Part shown: positions 1 through 8,651 of the stretch, piece after piece | How positions within the stretch are numbered: position 1 is the stretch's first letter | Layout: the number at the start of each line of letters is the position of its first letter | NCBI GenBank assembly: GCA_030524105.1 | Contig: JAUNHE010000003.1 | Span: 186,001-250,000 of the forward strand | Direction: 5' to 3' | DNA length: 64,000 nt | Source of the DNA: Rothia sp. (in: high G+C Gram-positive bacteria) | Lineage (GTDB): Bacteria; Actinomycetota; Actinomycetes; Actinomycetales; Micrococcaceae | Translations under genes and position numbers: made by a program | Notes under the pieces: generated by a model | Databases searched by the model: none | Told to the model about the DNA's origin: nothing | Seen by the model: only the letters and a program-made list of their open reading frames with translations

Positions 1-2
1 CG

Positions 3-377
3 CAGGAGAACCTAACTCAGACCGTGCAGGATAACGAGATCCTCTTCCTGGACTTCTGGGCGGATTGGTGCGGTCCCTGCAAGCAGTTTTCCCCCGTTTT
101 TGAGCAGGCAGCAAAGAACAATCAAGACATTGTTTTTGGCAAGGTAGATACCGAAGATCAGCAGGAATTGGCTAGTGCCGCCGGCATCTCCTCGATTCCT
201 ACCCTGATGGCTTTTCGAGAAGGAATCCTGGTTTTTTCACAGCCCGGAGCCCTCAATCAATCCCAATTTGATCAGGTTATCCAGGCGGTTCGGGACCTAG
301 ATATGGATGAGGTTCGCCAGCAGGTTGCTCAGGCAGAAGCTGCCGAAAAAACTCAGGGGTCCCAGAGTGCAGACTAG
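3..377 (+). CDS. thioredoxin-like protein (5' end outside window)
   Basis: The reading frame is open from the window edge, and the residues before the first possible start (GTG at 24) continue the normal thioredoxin N-terminus, so the true start probably lies upstream. The fold is clear from the first strand (EILFLDFWADW), the redox-active WCGPC motif encoded around position 65-80, and the cis-proline loop SIPT. The C-terminal tail (EVRQQVAQAEAAEKTQGSQSAD) is a charged extension. It should act as a cytoplasmic disulfide reductase. A strong hairpin follows it, so it ends its own transcript. WCGPC is the canonical thioredoxin motif rather than the glutaredoxin type. Its native partner reductase is not in the window. 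Confidence 0.9.
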   Translation, partial: QENLTQTVQDNEILFLDFWADWCGPCKQFSPVFEQAAKNNQDIVFGKVDTEDQQELASAAGISSIPTLMAFREGILVFSQPGALNQSQFDQVIQAVRDLDMDEVRQQVAQAEAAEKTQGSQSAD

Positions 378-404
378 GCTCACTTCTTGCTGGAGCTTAC
401 GGTA

Positions 405-430
405 AAAGGCAGCTGGGGCGGGCTGCCTTT
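405..430 (+). terminator. terminator after thioredoxin gene
   Basis: A perfect 9-bp stem (AAAGGCAGC pairing with GCTGCCTTT) encloses an 8-nt loop and is followed by ACTTTATT. It starts 27 bp after the thioredoxin stop codon. Confidence 0.75.
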
Positions 431-618
431 ACTTTATTAGTCCCTTTCTTGCGGGCTTGGTTTGTGATTGTGGTTGAATACACCAGACATTTTCTCTCAG
501 GAGTATTGAATATGGCTGCCGCAAGCTGGCTGCTAGCGGTAACCTGTGTAGAGTGCAGCCCGACGTAAGAATCCAAGAAAATTCTAGGCCAGCTAGACAG
601 AAGCAGGGGGAGTTTGCT

Positions 619-2202
619 GTGCCTTCTTTGAAGGTAGGTAAGGGACGTCTGCCGGCTGCCCTGTTGGCCTTAGCCATTTTTATTCTCTACAGTTGCTACT
701 CTTTTTTTCAGTACCGGCATTACATCACTCCATCCTGGGACCTGGGCATTTTTACCCAGCTTGCTAAGGCTTACTCCCAGGGGCAGCTACCCCCTATCGT
801 GACGATCAAAGGGGAGGGCTTTAATCTCTGGGGGGATCATTTTCATCCCATCTTGATCCTTTTAGGGCCGCTCTACTGGCTTTTTCCTAGCCCGGCAACC
901 TTGCTTTACCTGCAAAATGCCCTGCTGGCTCTCTCTGTTTACTTTTTTCATCGGTTTGGGCAGGCTATCCTTCCCGGCCTGGCAAACCTTGGGCTTACTG
1001 TAGCCTTTGCCTTAAGCTTTGGTATGCAAAATGCTGTGGCCGTGCAGTTCCATGAGGTGGCCTTTGCCCTTCCCTTTCTGCTGCTGTCCTTGGGTAATCT
1101 TGTTTTAGCTCGCTGGCAGCAGTCAGAAGAGGCTTTAAAGAGGGCCTGCCTTTGGTCACTACCGCTGGTCTTTGTTAAAGAGGATTTAGGGTTTACGGTT
1201 GCTATAGTTGGGCTGCTTGTTGTGGCTTTTAGCGGCTACTGTCATGAGCTAGGTGCCCTTCTTTTTCCTCTGGCGGAAACTAAGCCGGGCCCTGTTAAAG
1301 AGCGGATGAGGCTGCTGCTGCGGTCTTGGCGGGCTAGGCCCTTGCTTATGCTGGCAAGCTTCACGACGCTTTGGGGTGCGGGCTGGTCTGTGCTGGCTAT
1401 GAGGGTGGTGCTGCCTTTCTTTAATACGGCAGGGGTTTTTGACTATGCTGACCGGGTAGATCTTGCCGGGGCTCTGGCTGATCCGCTGCAGACTGCCGCA
1501 CTCTTTTTTTACCCCTGGGAAAAGTCTGCTAGCCTGGGTCTTTTGCTCTTGACCGGTGTGCTGGTTTGGGTTGTTTCCCCACTAGCTCTTCTTGCGCTGC
1601 CAACCATCAGCTGGCGTTTTCTATCCAGCAACAGTGGTTACTGGGAATCAAGCTGGCACTATTCCCTGGTTTTGATGCCGGTGGTTTTTTTGGCCCTGCT
1701 GGATCTGCTGGCTAGAGCTCGTGCTGCTGCCCTGCGCAGGCCTGCTGGTAGAGGGCAGTCGGCAGTGGCGGGCTATCTGATGCGGGTAAAAAACCGTTAT
1801 CAGCAGCAGGGTCATTGGGCGCTGCCGGCCTTAGCCCTACTGGTTACTGTCTGTTTGCTTCCTAGTCAGCCCCTGTGGCAGCTGACTGACCAGAATTTTG
1901 TCAGCTGGCAGGACTCCGCTAGCGATCGGAATAAACGACAGGTGCTTAAGCTGATTCCGTCCGGTTCAACGGTTGCCTCGGACCTTTCCCTGATCACCTA
2001 CCTGGTGCCTGAGCACCAGGTCTACTGGATTGCCCACAGCGGTTTGCCTGCTCCCGACTACGTCATTATTGATCAGGCTAGCCCCACCTGGGGTAGCAGT
2101 CCACCGGGGGACCCCGTGGCTTATGTTCAGCAGCGTTATCAAAAAACCTATCGGCTTGCCCACCACCTAGGCAGTATTTATGTGATAGAAGCCTCTTCCT
2201 AG
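619..2202 (+). CDS. DUF2079 family multi-pass membrane protein
   Basis: The 527-residue protein has many hydrophobic segments and the DUF2079 hallmark near the N-terminus (YRHYITPSWDLGIFTQ), followed by the family-like stretch around FNLWGDHFHPI. DUF2079 proteins are predicted integral membrane proteins whose topology resembles glycosyltransferase-C fold enzymes; the reaction is unknown. I chose the GTG at 619 because a strong Shine-Dalgarno (AGGGGGAG) lies about 7 nt upstream and the protein then begins with a short basic stretch before the first helix. An in-frame GTG at 553 would add 22 polar residues and has no good ribosome site. It stands alone between two terminator-like or long intergenic regions. 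Confidence 0.8.
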   Translation: MPSLKVGKGRLPAALLALAIFILYSCYSFFQYRHYITPSWDLGIFTQLAKAYSQGQLPPIVTIKGEGFNLWGDHFHPILILLGPLYWLFPSPATLLYLQNALLALSVYFFHRFGQAILPGLANLGLTVAFALSFGMQNAVAVQFHEVAFALPFLLLSLGNLVLARWQQSEEALKRACLWSLPLVFVKEDLGFTVAIVGLLVVAFSGYCHELGALLFPLAETKPGPVKERMRLLLRSWRARPLLMLASFTTLWGAGWSVLAMRVVLPFFNTAGVFDYADRVDLAGALADPLQTAALFFYPWEKSASLGLLLLTGVLVWVVSPLALLALPTISWRFLSSNSGYWESSWHYSLVLMPVVFLALLDLLARARAAALRRPAGRGQSAVAGYLMRVKNRYQQQGHWALPALALLVTVCLLPSQPLWQLTDQNFVSWQDSASDRNKRQVLKLIPSGSTVASDLSLITYLVPEHQVYWIAHSGLPAPDYVIIDQASPTWGSSPPGDPVAYVQQRYQKTYRLAHHLGSIYVIEASS

Positions 2203-2573
2203 GTTTTTATTATCGGATAGGTCTGTACCTTCCATCACCTGTCCTGCTATTTAGGCTTAAGGTAAGGTAGTGTAAGGACAGTACATGACCGGGTTCCCCG
2301 AATACTGAGTTTGCGCCGACCGACTGAAAACCAGCGCATCTTAACCTCTTAGCCTGCTAGCTCATTCCGAGAAACAGCGGTTGGAGAGATACCGCTCGTT
2401 CAAGAGCTTGACACCCTTGCATACGCTTGCTGTGGCTACATGGCGCCAGCGTCTATTTCTAGCCCTTTATTTTCTGGGTTAATCAGGGTTAACAGACCTT
2501 TACGAGCAGCACGGGGGTTACCGGTGCGGCGTGCCCTACCGTGCCGTCGCTGAGCCCACGCGATGAGGAAACA
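2203..2573 (+). other. long non-coding leader upstream of the RNA helicase gene
   Basis: This stretch of about 340-370 bp has no convincing ORF. It contains a TTGACA at 2408-2413, but no good -10 lies at 16-18 bp spacing. It probably holds the helicase promoter and a long 5' untranslated region, as seen for cold-responsive DEAD-box helicase genes; that role is inference. Confidence 0.4.
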
Positions 2574-4436
2574 TTGACTTTAGAAAACTCTGCTCTGACA
2601 AAAGAACCCGACTTTACCAGCAGCCAGGATCAAGGAGAACCTGCTGGGGTAGAAGAAACCGGCCCCAAATTTTCGGATCTTGGCTTAGACCCGCGGGTCT
2701 TAAAGGCCCTGGAAGCCGTGGGTTATGAATCTCCTTCACCTATTCAGGCCCAAACCATTCCACTCTTGCTTGAAGGCAAAGACGTAGTGGGTCTGGCCCA
2801 AACCGGAACCGGAAAAACGGCGGCTTTTGCCTTACCGGCCCTGTCTAAGCTGGCTGAGCTGGCAGATGCACAGGGGGTTTCAAAGCAGACTCAGGTGCTG
2901 GTCTTGGCCCCCACCCGGGAGCTGGCCCTTCAGGTGGCAGAAGCCTTTGCCAGCTACGCTTCAGCCCTGGAAGATTTTACGGTGCTACCGGTCTACGGTG
3001 GTTCCCCCTACGGTCCCCAGCTCAACGGGTTGCGCAGGGGAGCTCAGGTGGTTGTTGGTACCCCCGGGCGTGTGATTGATCATTTGCAACGCGGTTCCCT
3101 GGATCTTTCTAACCTGCAGTACCTGGTTTTGGATGAAGCGGACGAGATGCTGCGGATGGGTTTTGCTGAAGATGTTGAACAGATTCTGGCGCAAACCCCT
3201 GAGCAGAAGCAGGTGGCTCTCTTTTCAGCCACTATGCCTAAGACCATCCGAAAGATTGCTGAGCAGTATCTTAAGGAACCTGCCGAAATCCGTGTTAAAG
3301 CTAAGACCTCCACGGCAGCCAGCATCCGGCAGCGTTTTATCCAGGTCATGCATGCTCACAAGTTAGAAGCCATGACCCGTGTCCTTGAAGTGGGCAGCTA
3401 CGACGGGGTTATTGTCTTTGTGCGCACTAAAAAAGAGACCGAAGAAATCGCTGACCGTCTTAAAGCCCGCGGCTACCAGGCGGCAGCTATTAATGGGGAT
3501 ATTCCTCAGCAGCTGCGGGAAAGAACCGTTGAATCTTTGCGGGCTGGCCGTATTGATATTTTGGTGGCCACCGATGTTGCTGCCCGAGGACTGGACGTAG
3601 AACGTATTTCTTTGGTGGTTAACTTTGATATTCCCCATGATACGGAGTCTTACGTTCACCGGATTGGCCGTACTGGCCGGGCCGGCCGGGATGGCGAAGC
3701 TATTCTCTTTATGACTCCGCGTGAGAAATATATGCTGCGGCAGATAGAAAAAGCCACCCGGCAAAAGGTGGAGCAGATGCGGATGCCCTCTGTGGAGGAC
3801 GTTAACGAAAACCGTAAGTCACGTTTTGCCCAGCAGATTACGGACACGATAGAGAGTGAGGATCTGTCGGTTTTCCGGGAGATCATTAGCAGCTACGAAA
3901 ATGAGCACGATGTAGATCCCCTGGAGATTGCCGCTGCGATTGCTGTGATTGCCCAGGAGGGTAGGCCCTTTTTTGTAGAAGAAATGCCTGAACTTAAGGG
4001 CCGGCGGGATCGGTTTGCCGATGATCGTTCTGAACGTCGGGAACGTAAGCCCCGTCGGAGCAATGAGGGTATGCAGGATTATAAGCTCCAGGTGGGGCAT
4101 GTGCATCGGGTGAATCCGGGCATGATTGTTGGTGCTTTAACCAATGAGGGCGGTATTGAGGGCTCACAGATTGGCTCTATTGATATTCGAAAGCACTTCA
4201 CCATTGTTGGTTTGCCTCAGGATTTGCCTAAGACCTTTTTTGATCGACTCGAAAATACCGAGATTAACGGTGCTTATCTTAATATTTCCCGGGATAACGG
4301 TCCTAAACGTTCGGGAAAAAAGTTTGAGAATGACCGGGGCGGTTTTAAGCGGCGTGGCCGCTTTGACCGTGACGATCGGCAGGATTCAAGACGTTTTGAG
4401 GGTTTCCGTAAGAACCGTAAAAACAGGGACTACTAA
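2574..4436 (+). CDS. deaD: DEAD-box ATP-dependent RNA helicase, DeaD/CsdA type
   Basis: All superfamily 2 helicase motifs are present in order: Q motif (FSDLGLDPRV...PIQAQTIP), Walker A AQTGTGKT, PTRELA, TPGR, VLDEADEM, SAT, ARGLDV and HRIGRTGRAGRDG. A DbpA-type RNA-binding domain follows (VGHVHRVNPGMIVGAL to LNISRD), and the tail is basic and rich in Arg, Gly and Asp. This layout is that of DeaD/CsdA, which unwinds RNA during ribosome assembly and mRNA decay, often in the cold. A TTG at 2574 is preceded by GAGGAA at good spacing; a GTG at 2541 is an in-frame alternative without a clear ribosome site. It lies alone, with a long leader and a hairpin after it. Confidence 0.92.
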   Translation: MTLENSALTKEPDFTSSQDQGEPAGVEETGPKFSDLGLDPRVLKALEAVGYESPSPIQAQTIPLLLEGKDVVGLAQTGTGKTAAFALPALSKLAELADAQGVSKQTQVLVLAPTRELALQVAEAFASYASALEDFTVLPVYGGSPYGPQLNGLRRGAQVVVGTPGRVIDHLQRGSLDLSNLQYLVLDEADEMLRMGFAEDVEQILAQTPEQKQVALFSATMPKTIRKIAEQYLKEPAEIRVKAKTSTAASIRQRFIQVMHAHKLEAMTRVLEVGSYDGVIVFVRTKKETEEIADRLKARGYQAAAINGDIPQQLRERTVESLRAGRIDILVATDVAARGLDVERISLVVNFDIPHDTESYVHRIGRTGRAGRDGEAILFMTPREKYMLRQIEKATRQKVEQMRMPSVEDVNENRKSRFAQQITDTIESEDLSVFREIISSYENEHDVDPLEIAAAIAVIAQEGRPFFVEEMPELKGRRDRFADDRSERRERKPRRSNEGMQDYKLQVGHVHRVNPGMIVGALTNEGGIEGSQIGSIDIRKHFTIVGLPQDLPKTFFDRLENTEINGAYLNISRDNGPKRSGKKFENDRGGFKRRGRFDRDDRQDSRRFEGFRKNRKNRDY

Positions 4437-4485
4437 GCGTCAGCTGCCCGGCAAGCTCCCTGCTGGCTTGGCTCTCTGAGCCTAG

Positions 4486-4513
4486 CTAAGTCGGGCAGCT
4501 TGGCCCGACTTAG
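4486..4513 (+). terminator. terminator after helicase gene
   Basis: A perfect 11-bp inverted repeat (CTAAGTCGGGC / GCCCGACTTAG) with a 6-nt loop lies 49 bp after the helicase stop. No U-tract follows, which is common for actinobacterial terminator hairpins. Confidence 0.6.
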
Positions 4514-4602
4514 AGGCCAAGAAAGTGAGTTTCAGAACACTGTCTGAAGGTCTCCTTCAAATTTGCGCAGTTTCTTGCAGGTACTGTAGAGTATTCTCTG
4601 TT

Positions 4603-4674
4603 GCCCCGATAGCTCAGTGGTAGAGCGCCATCTTGGTAAGATGGAGGTCCCGGGATCGATTCCCGGTCGGGGCT
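4603..4674 (+). tRNA. tRNA-Thr (anticodon GGT)
   Basis: A 72-nt cloverleaf with acceptor pairs GCCCCGA/TCGGGGC, D-arm AGCTCAGTGGTAGAGC, anticodon stem CCATC/GATGG and loop TTGGTAA giving GGT, and T-loop GATCGATTC. The 3' CCA is not encoded. A second, identical copy lies about 100 bp downstream. Confidence 0.95.
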
Positions 4675-4700
4675 CTGGCACGGTGGTTCTGCCGTGCCGT

Positions 4701-4774
4701 GGCGGTGTAGCTCAGCTGGTTAGAGCGCACGACTCATAATCGTGAGGTCGACGGATCGAGCCCGTCCACCGCTA
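4701..4774 (+). tRNA. tRNA-Met (anticodon CAT)
   Basis: A 74-nt cloverleaf with acceptor stem GGCGGTG/CACCGCT (first pair G-T), anticodon stem CACGA/TCGTG and loop CTCATAA. The sequence matches actinobacterial elongator tRNA-Met. A CAT anticodon could also belong to a lysidine-modified tRNA-Ile, so that identity is not fully excluded. Confidence 0.9.
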
Positions 4775-4778
4775 CGTT

Positions 4779-4850
4779 GCCCCGATAGCTCAGTGGTAGA
4801 GCGCCATCTTGGTAAGATGGAGGTCCCGGGATCGATTCCCGGTCGGGGCT
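4779..4850 (+). tRNA. tRNA-Thr (anticodon GGT), second copy
   Basis: Base-for-base identical over 72 nt to the tRNA-Thr 176 bp upstream. It starts 5 nt after the tRNA-Met, so the three tRNAs are probably one transcript. Confidence 0.95.
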
Positions 4851-4955
4851 CGGTTGCCCGGTTTGGCGGGAGAAGAGGCTGTCAAGGCCCTTTTATTATA
4901 TAGTTTTTATTTTTTACATTAGCTGGACTCAGCAGCGCAGTTCACGAGGCTGAAC

Positions 4956-6257
4956 CTAGGAGCCTAAGGCTTTGCCCACTGCTTCAAAAACCTGGTAGAT
5001 ACCCAGGATGCTAAAAAGGATAGTGCAAATAGCCAAGGTAATATTGGCAAACCAGCCGTTACGCCAGTTCTGCGGCACACGAGCAGTGTTAAGAATCCAG
5101 AGCAGGGTGCCGGCCAAAAAAGGCATAAAGAGGGCTCCCAGTACACCGTAAAGCAGGATCAGGAAAATGGGACTATCCAGTAGGAGCAGCAGCATGGGTG
5201 GAAAAGTAATCCAGAGCAGGTAAAACTTAAAATATTTGCCCCCGGTACGAGAATCAGGATGGCCAGCTGGCAACTGGCGCACCTGGGCCCAAAAATCGGC
5301 AAACATGAGAGAAACCCCAGACCAAACCCCTACCACGGAAGAAAAAGAAGCTGCCCAAAAACCCAGTAAAAAGAGCTTGCCCATTAGCAGCCCATACCGG
5401 TCTTGTAAAACCTGGGCCAAATCAAGCAGGCCCTTATCTCCGCTGGAGACGGTTAAACCAGCCGTGTAAAGAACCTCCACCCCCAGTATGAGGGTTGCGG
5501 TCACAAAAATACCCGAGACCACGTAGGCTAGCCTATTATCAAGACGCATAATTCGCATAAAACGTGGGCTGGCCCAGCCCTTCTCCCGCAGCCAGTAGCC
5601 GTAGGCAGCCAGGGTAATGGTGCCACCGACCCCACCAGCTAAAGCCAGCGTGTAGGTTATTCCACCAGCAGGGATGAGCGGTAGCAGACCCGCAACCAGA
5701 TCGGGCAGGTGGGGCAGGGTATAGATTGCTAAACCAACAATGAGCAGAAACATCAGTCCCACCAGGACTGCCATAATTTTTTCAATAGCCCGGTACTTGC
5801 CCAGCCAGACCATGCCAAAACCTAGCAGACCCATCACAATAGCCCAGGCCCAGAGCGGCAAGATCGGAAACAAGACTGCCAGCGGCATGGCCGCTGCGCT
5901 CATGCCGGTGGCGCCGTAAACAAAACCCCAGATCAGAATGTAGGGGCCAAAGTACCAGGTGGTCCAGGGGCCCAGGGTGCGCCAGCCCTCAAAAATGGTT
6001 CTGCCGGTGGCCAGGCTGTAGCGGCCAGCTCCCTCCACCAAAACGATTTTCATAATAACCCCAAGAACCACGGCCCACAGCAGCCCGTAGCCGTAGCGTG
6101 AACCGGCCACTAGGGTGGCAACTAGATCCGCTGCTCCAATTCCGGTAGCAGCAACCACCAGGCCCGGACCAATGATCTTATAGTGCTGGACAGAGTCTAC
6201 CGGCTCGTGGGGGTCAACCAGATGGGGTAAAAATTTTTCGCGGGTTCTAGGGGGCAT
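4956..6257 (-). CDS. Nramp-related divalent-metal-transporter-like membrane protein
   Basis: The 433-residue protein has about 11 hydrophobic segments and the overall layout of the Nramp (SLC11) family, starting with IIGPGLVVAATGIGAADLVA in the first helix. In classical Mn/Fe transporters this helix carries DPGN and helix 6 carries a Met-Pro-His motif. Here the equivalent segments read GIGAAD and GGVGGTITLAAYGYW, so the known metal ligands are missing and the substrate cannot be assigned. The start is supported by AGGAGGATCTA just before the ATG. It is divergent from the dehydratase/murB genes, and its 3' end faces the tRNA cluster. Family membership is fairly secure; metal transport is inference. 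Confidence 0.8.
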   Translation of the reverse strand: MPPRTREKFLPHLVDPHEPVDSVQHYKIIGPGLVVAATGIGAADLVATLVAGSRYGYGLLWAVVLGVIMKIVLVEGAGRYSLATGRTIFEGWRTLGPWTTWYFGPYILIWGFVYGATGMSAAAMPLAVLFPILPLWAWAIVMGLLGFGMVWLGKYRAIEKIMAVLVGLMFLLIVGLAIYTLPHLPDLVAGLLPLIPAGGITYTLALAGGVGGTITLAAYGYWLREKGWASPRFMRIMRLDNRLAYVVSGIFVTATLILGVEVLYTAGLTVSSGDKGLLDLAQVLQDRYGLLMGKLFLLGFWAASFSSVVGVWSGVSLMFADFWAQVRQLPAGHPDSRTGGKYFKFYLLWITFPPMLLLLLDSPIFLILLYGVLGALFMPFLAGTLLWILNTARVPQNWRNGWFANITLAICTILFSILGIYQVFEAVGKALGS

Positions 6258-6460
6258 TAGATCCTCCTGACAAGGTAGAAGGCGGACGGGCTATGAAAGA
6301 TCACACTAGGTATCAGTGTCTCATATCACTTTCTTCTGCGGCTTTGCCTGCAGGGCAGACGACACGTTCCCAGCCAAAATGACGGCCATTATTAAGCTGC
6401 TCATCCTGTCGGGGTGCCAGAGACTTCTACTAGCCCGACAACGACCGATAGACTAAACGT

Positions 6461-6919
6461 ATGTCTGAAAGTAAAACTATTAACCCCAAGATTCTTGGCC
6501 GGGTCTATCCCGCAACCGAGGCCTATACGGTAGGACGTGAAAGCATTAGAGAATTTGCTCAAGCCGTAAAAGCAACTAACCAGCTGCATTTTGATCTGGC
6601 CGCTGCCCATCAAGCAGGTTACCCAGACCTGCTGGCTCCACCCACCTACGCTATCCTGCTAGCCCAAAAGGCGGATGCTGCCCTGATCCAAGACCCAAGC
6701 GCCGGTATTGACTTCTCCCGGGTAGTGCATGCGGATCAGCGCTTTAGTTTACACCGGCCTATTTTTGCCGGCGATGTGCTCACAACAGAAGTCCAGGTTG
6801 ATAAATTACGCATGATCGGTCAGGGCGCCATGTTAACAACCCGAGAAGAGATCAGGGACCAAGAGGGAAATCCTGTAGTCACCTGCATCTCCTCCCTGCT
6901 GATACGAGGAGAAGACTAG
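6461..6919 (+). CDS. MaoC-like N-terminal hot-dog dehydratase (UPF0336/HadA type)
   Basis: The 152-residue product matches the hot-dog family that includes mycobacterial HadA: the opening GRVYPATEAYTVGRESIREFA and the HADQRFSLHRPIFAGDVL segment are typical. In HadAB, this subunit pairs with a catalytic partner to dehydrate 3-hydroxyacyl-ACP. The neighbour two bases downstream supplies the matching MaoC-type subunit, and the pair followed by murB is a conserved actinobacterial order. Nothing else here points to mycolic acid synthesis, so a general fatty-acid or unknown acyl-dehydratase role is more likely. No strong ribosome site precedes the ATG. Confidence 0.8.
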   Translation: MSESKTINPKILGRVYPATEAYTVGRESIREFAQAVKATNQLHFDLAAAHQAGYPDLLAPPTYAILLAQKADAALIQDPSAGIDFSRVVHADQRFSLHRPIFAGDVLTTEVQVDKLRMIGQGAMLTTREEIRDQEGNPVVTCISSLLIRGED

Positions 6920-6921
6920 CC

Positions 6922-7383
6922 ATGACCAGCATTGATCTAAGAACTTTAAGCAAGGGCGAGCAGATTGGCCAGCGGCAAATTCCGCTCAGCCGGGCAGATT
7001 TGGTCCGTTACGCTGGCGCCTCTGGCGATTACAACCCCATTCACTGGGATGAGCGCTTTGCACAGGAGGTTGGTCTCGGTGGTGTCATTGCCCACGGAAT
7101 GCTGACCATGGGTTTAGCTATTCAGCTGGTAACAGACTGGGTGCAGGATCCGGCAGCCATTATCGACTACCAGACCCGCTTTAGTAAACCGGTGCCGGTG
7201 CCCCAAGCTCAGAACTGTGCCGATCCCACAGCAGCCAGCACCTCTCTGACGGTGAGCGCAAAAATTGGCGCCATTGATCTAGAGGCGGGGACCGTTCGGG
7301 TAGATCTGAAGGTGCAGGCGCCGGCTGCCGACGGCTCTTTAGAGACAGTACTCGTTAAAGCCCAGGCTATAGTGAAGCCTTAA
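6922..7383 (+). CDS. MaoC family dehydratase (HadB-like)
   Basis: The 153-residue protein shows the catalytic hydratase-2 motif of MaoC proteins: DYNPIHWDERFA followed by GGVIAHGMLTMGLA, providing the Asp and His that act on the acyl thioester. It starts 2 bp after its partner's stop codon, with GAGGAGAAG upstream, so the two are translationally linked. The two subunits should form a heterodimeric 3-hydroxyacyl dehydratase. The C-terminus (KAQAIVKP) is normal for the family. Confidence 0.85.
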   Translation: MTSIDLRTLSKGEQIGQRQIPLSRADLVRYAGASGDYNPIHWDERFAQEVGLGGVIAHGMLTMGLAIQLVTDWVQDPAAIIDYQTRFSKPVPVPQAQNCADPTAASTSLTVSAKIGAIDLEAGTVRVDLKVQAPAADGSLETVLVKAQAIVKP

Positions 7384-7541
7384 CCCCTATTTTTATTTGC
7401 CTTCCTGCCAGCAGCTGAGGCAGGGCAGGGCCCTAACCACCCGTCACAGAAGGGTGGCAGTGTCGGGTTTTCCCTGCTCTTTGCCGCTGCCAAACAAACA
7501 GTAGCCAGAGCAGCATACACAAGAGAGACTAAACTAAGACA

Positions 7542-8633
7542 GTGACTACCATGCTTTTGAGTCAACTTACCACGGCGGCAGTTGGCGGACCTGCCCAAGA
7601 ATATGTCAGTGCCAGTACAGAAGAAGAACTGATCCTGGCCCTGCAAAAAACCGACCAGGATCAGCAGCGCCTCCTTGTGCTCGGTGGTGGTTCCAATATT
7701 CTGGTGGCAGACGCAGGTTTTGCCGGTACCGTGGTCCATATTAAAACGCAGGGCATAAGAGAGCTGGCCGACTCCAGCCCAGAGCGGACTGTGCTACGGG
7801 TCCAGGCTGGCCACAACTGGGATGATTTTGTTAACTACACCCTGACACGCCAGCTTAGTGGCCTGGAGGCCTTGTCTGGAATACCGGGGACGGTGGGGGC
7901 AACACCGCTACAAAACGTGGGAGCCTACGGGGCAGAAGTAGCCCACACCATCTGCGCAGTACGCAGCTGGGACAGGCAGAAACAAGAAATCAAGAATTTT
8001 GAGCCAGCAGAACTACAGTTCTCCTACCGGGACTCCCTGCTTAAACAGACGATGCAGGCCGGCTCCCCCCGCTACGTGGTTCTCTCTGTTGATTTTGCCC
8101 TGGCAGCCGGCCAACTCAGTGCACCAATCCGCTATGCCGAGCTAGCCCGCCAACTAGGGGTAGAACTGGGAGACCGGGTTGAAGCTAGCCGGCTGCGCCA
8201 CAAAGTACTTGCCCTCAGGGCCAGCAAGGGCATGGTGCTAGATCCAGCAGACCGGGATACCTACTCCACCGGGTCCTTCTTTACCAATCCCATTGTGGAC
8301 CGGAGTAAGCTGGCCAGCCTGCCCAAAGACACACCTCACTACCCGGTTATTGACAGCCAGGGTCAGCTGCTTGAGCAGCAGGTTAAGCTCAGCGCCGCCT
8401 GGCTGATTCAGGAGGCCGGCTTTGATAAAGGTTTTGGTCTAGAAGGTAACTCCCTTGAGATCGCCGGTGGCAGGGCCTCCTTATCGACCAAACACACACT
8501 GGCTATCAGCAACCGGGGGGATGCAAGCTGTGCAGACCTGCTGGCCATAGCAAAAACAGTGCAGGAAGGGGTAGAGCATGCCTTTGGAGTAGGCCTAGTG
8601 CCCGAACCCCTGATTCTTGCTGACACACAGTAA
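7542..8633 (+). CDS. murB: UDP-N-acetylenolpyruvoylglucosamine reductase
   Basis: MurB reduces UDP-GlcNAc-enolpyruvate to UDP-MurNAc with NADPH and FAD in cytoplasmic peptidoglycan synthesis. Visible features are the FAD site LVLGGGSNILV, GLEALSGIPGTVGATPLQNV, the YRDS motif with its catalytic-site Arg, GSFFTNPIV with the proton-donating Ser, and the terminal EP pair with the catalytic Glu. The product is 363 residues, normal for actinobacteria. GTG at 7542 gives the usual MTTMLLSQLTT opening; ATG at 7551 is an alternative. It follows the dehydratase pair by about 160 bp, a spacing that contains GC-rich hairpins (for example CCACCC/GGGTGG near 7438-7458). Confidence 0.95.
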   Translation: MTTMLLSQLTTAAVGGPAQEYVSASTEEELILALQKTDQDQQRLLVLGGGSNILVADAGFAGTVVHIKTQGIRELADSSPERTVLRVQAGHNWDDFVNYTLTRQLSGLEALSGIPGTVGATPLQNVGAYGAEVAHTICAVRSWDRQKQEIKNFEPAELQFSYRDSLLKQTMQAGSPRYVVLSVDFALAAGQLSAPIRYAELARQLGVELGDRVEASRLRHKVLALRASKGMVLDPADRDTYSTGSFFTNPIVDRSKLASLPKDTPHYPVIDSQGQLLEQQVKLSAAWLIQEAGFDKGFGLEGNSLEIAGGRASLSTKHTLAISNRGDASCADLLAIAKTVQEGVEHAFGVGLVPEPLILADTQ

Positions 8634-8651
8634 CAAAAGAAAGGGGTGTTA

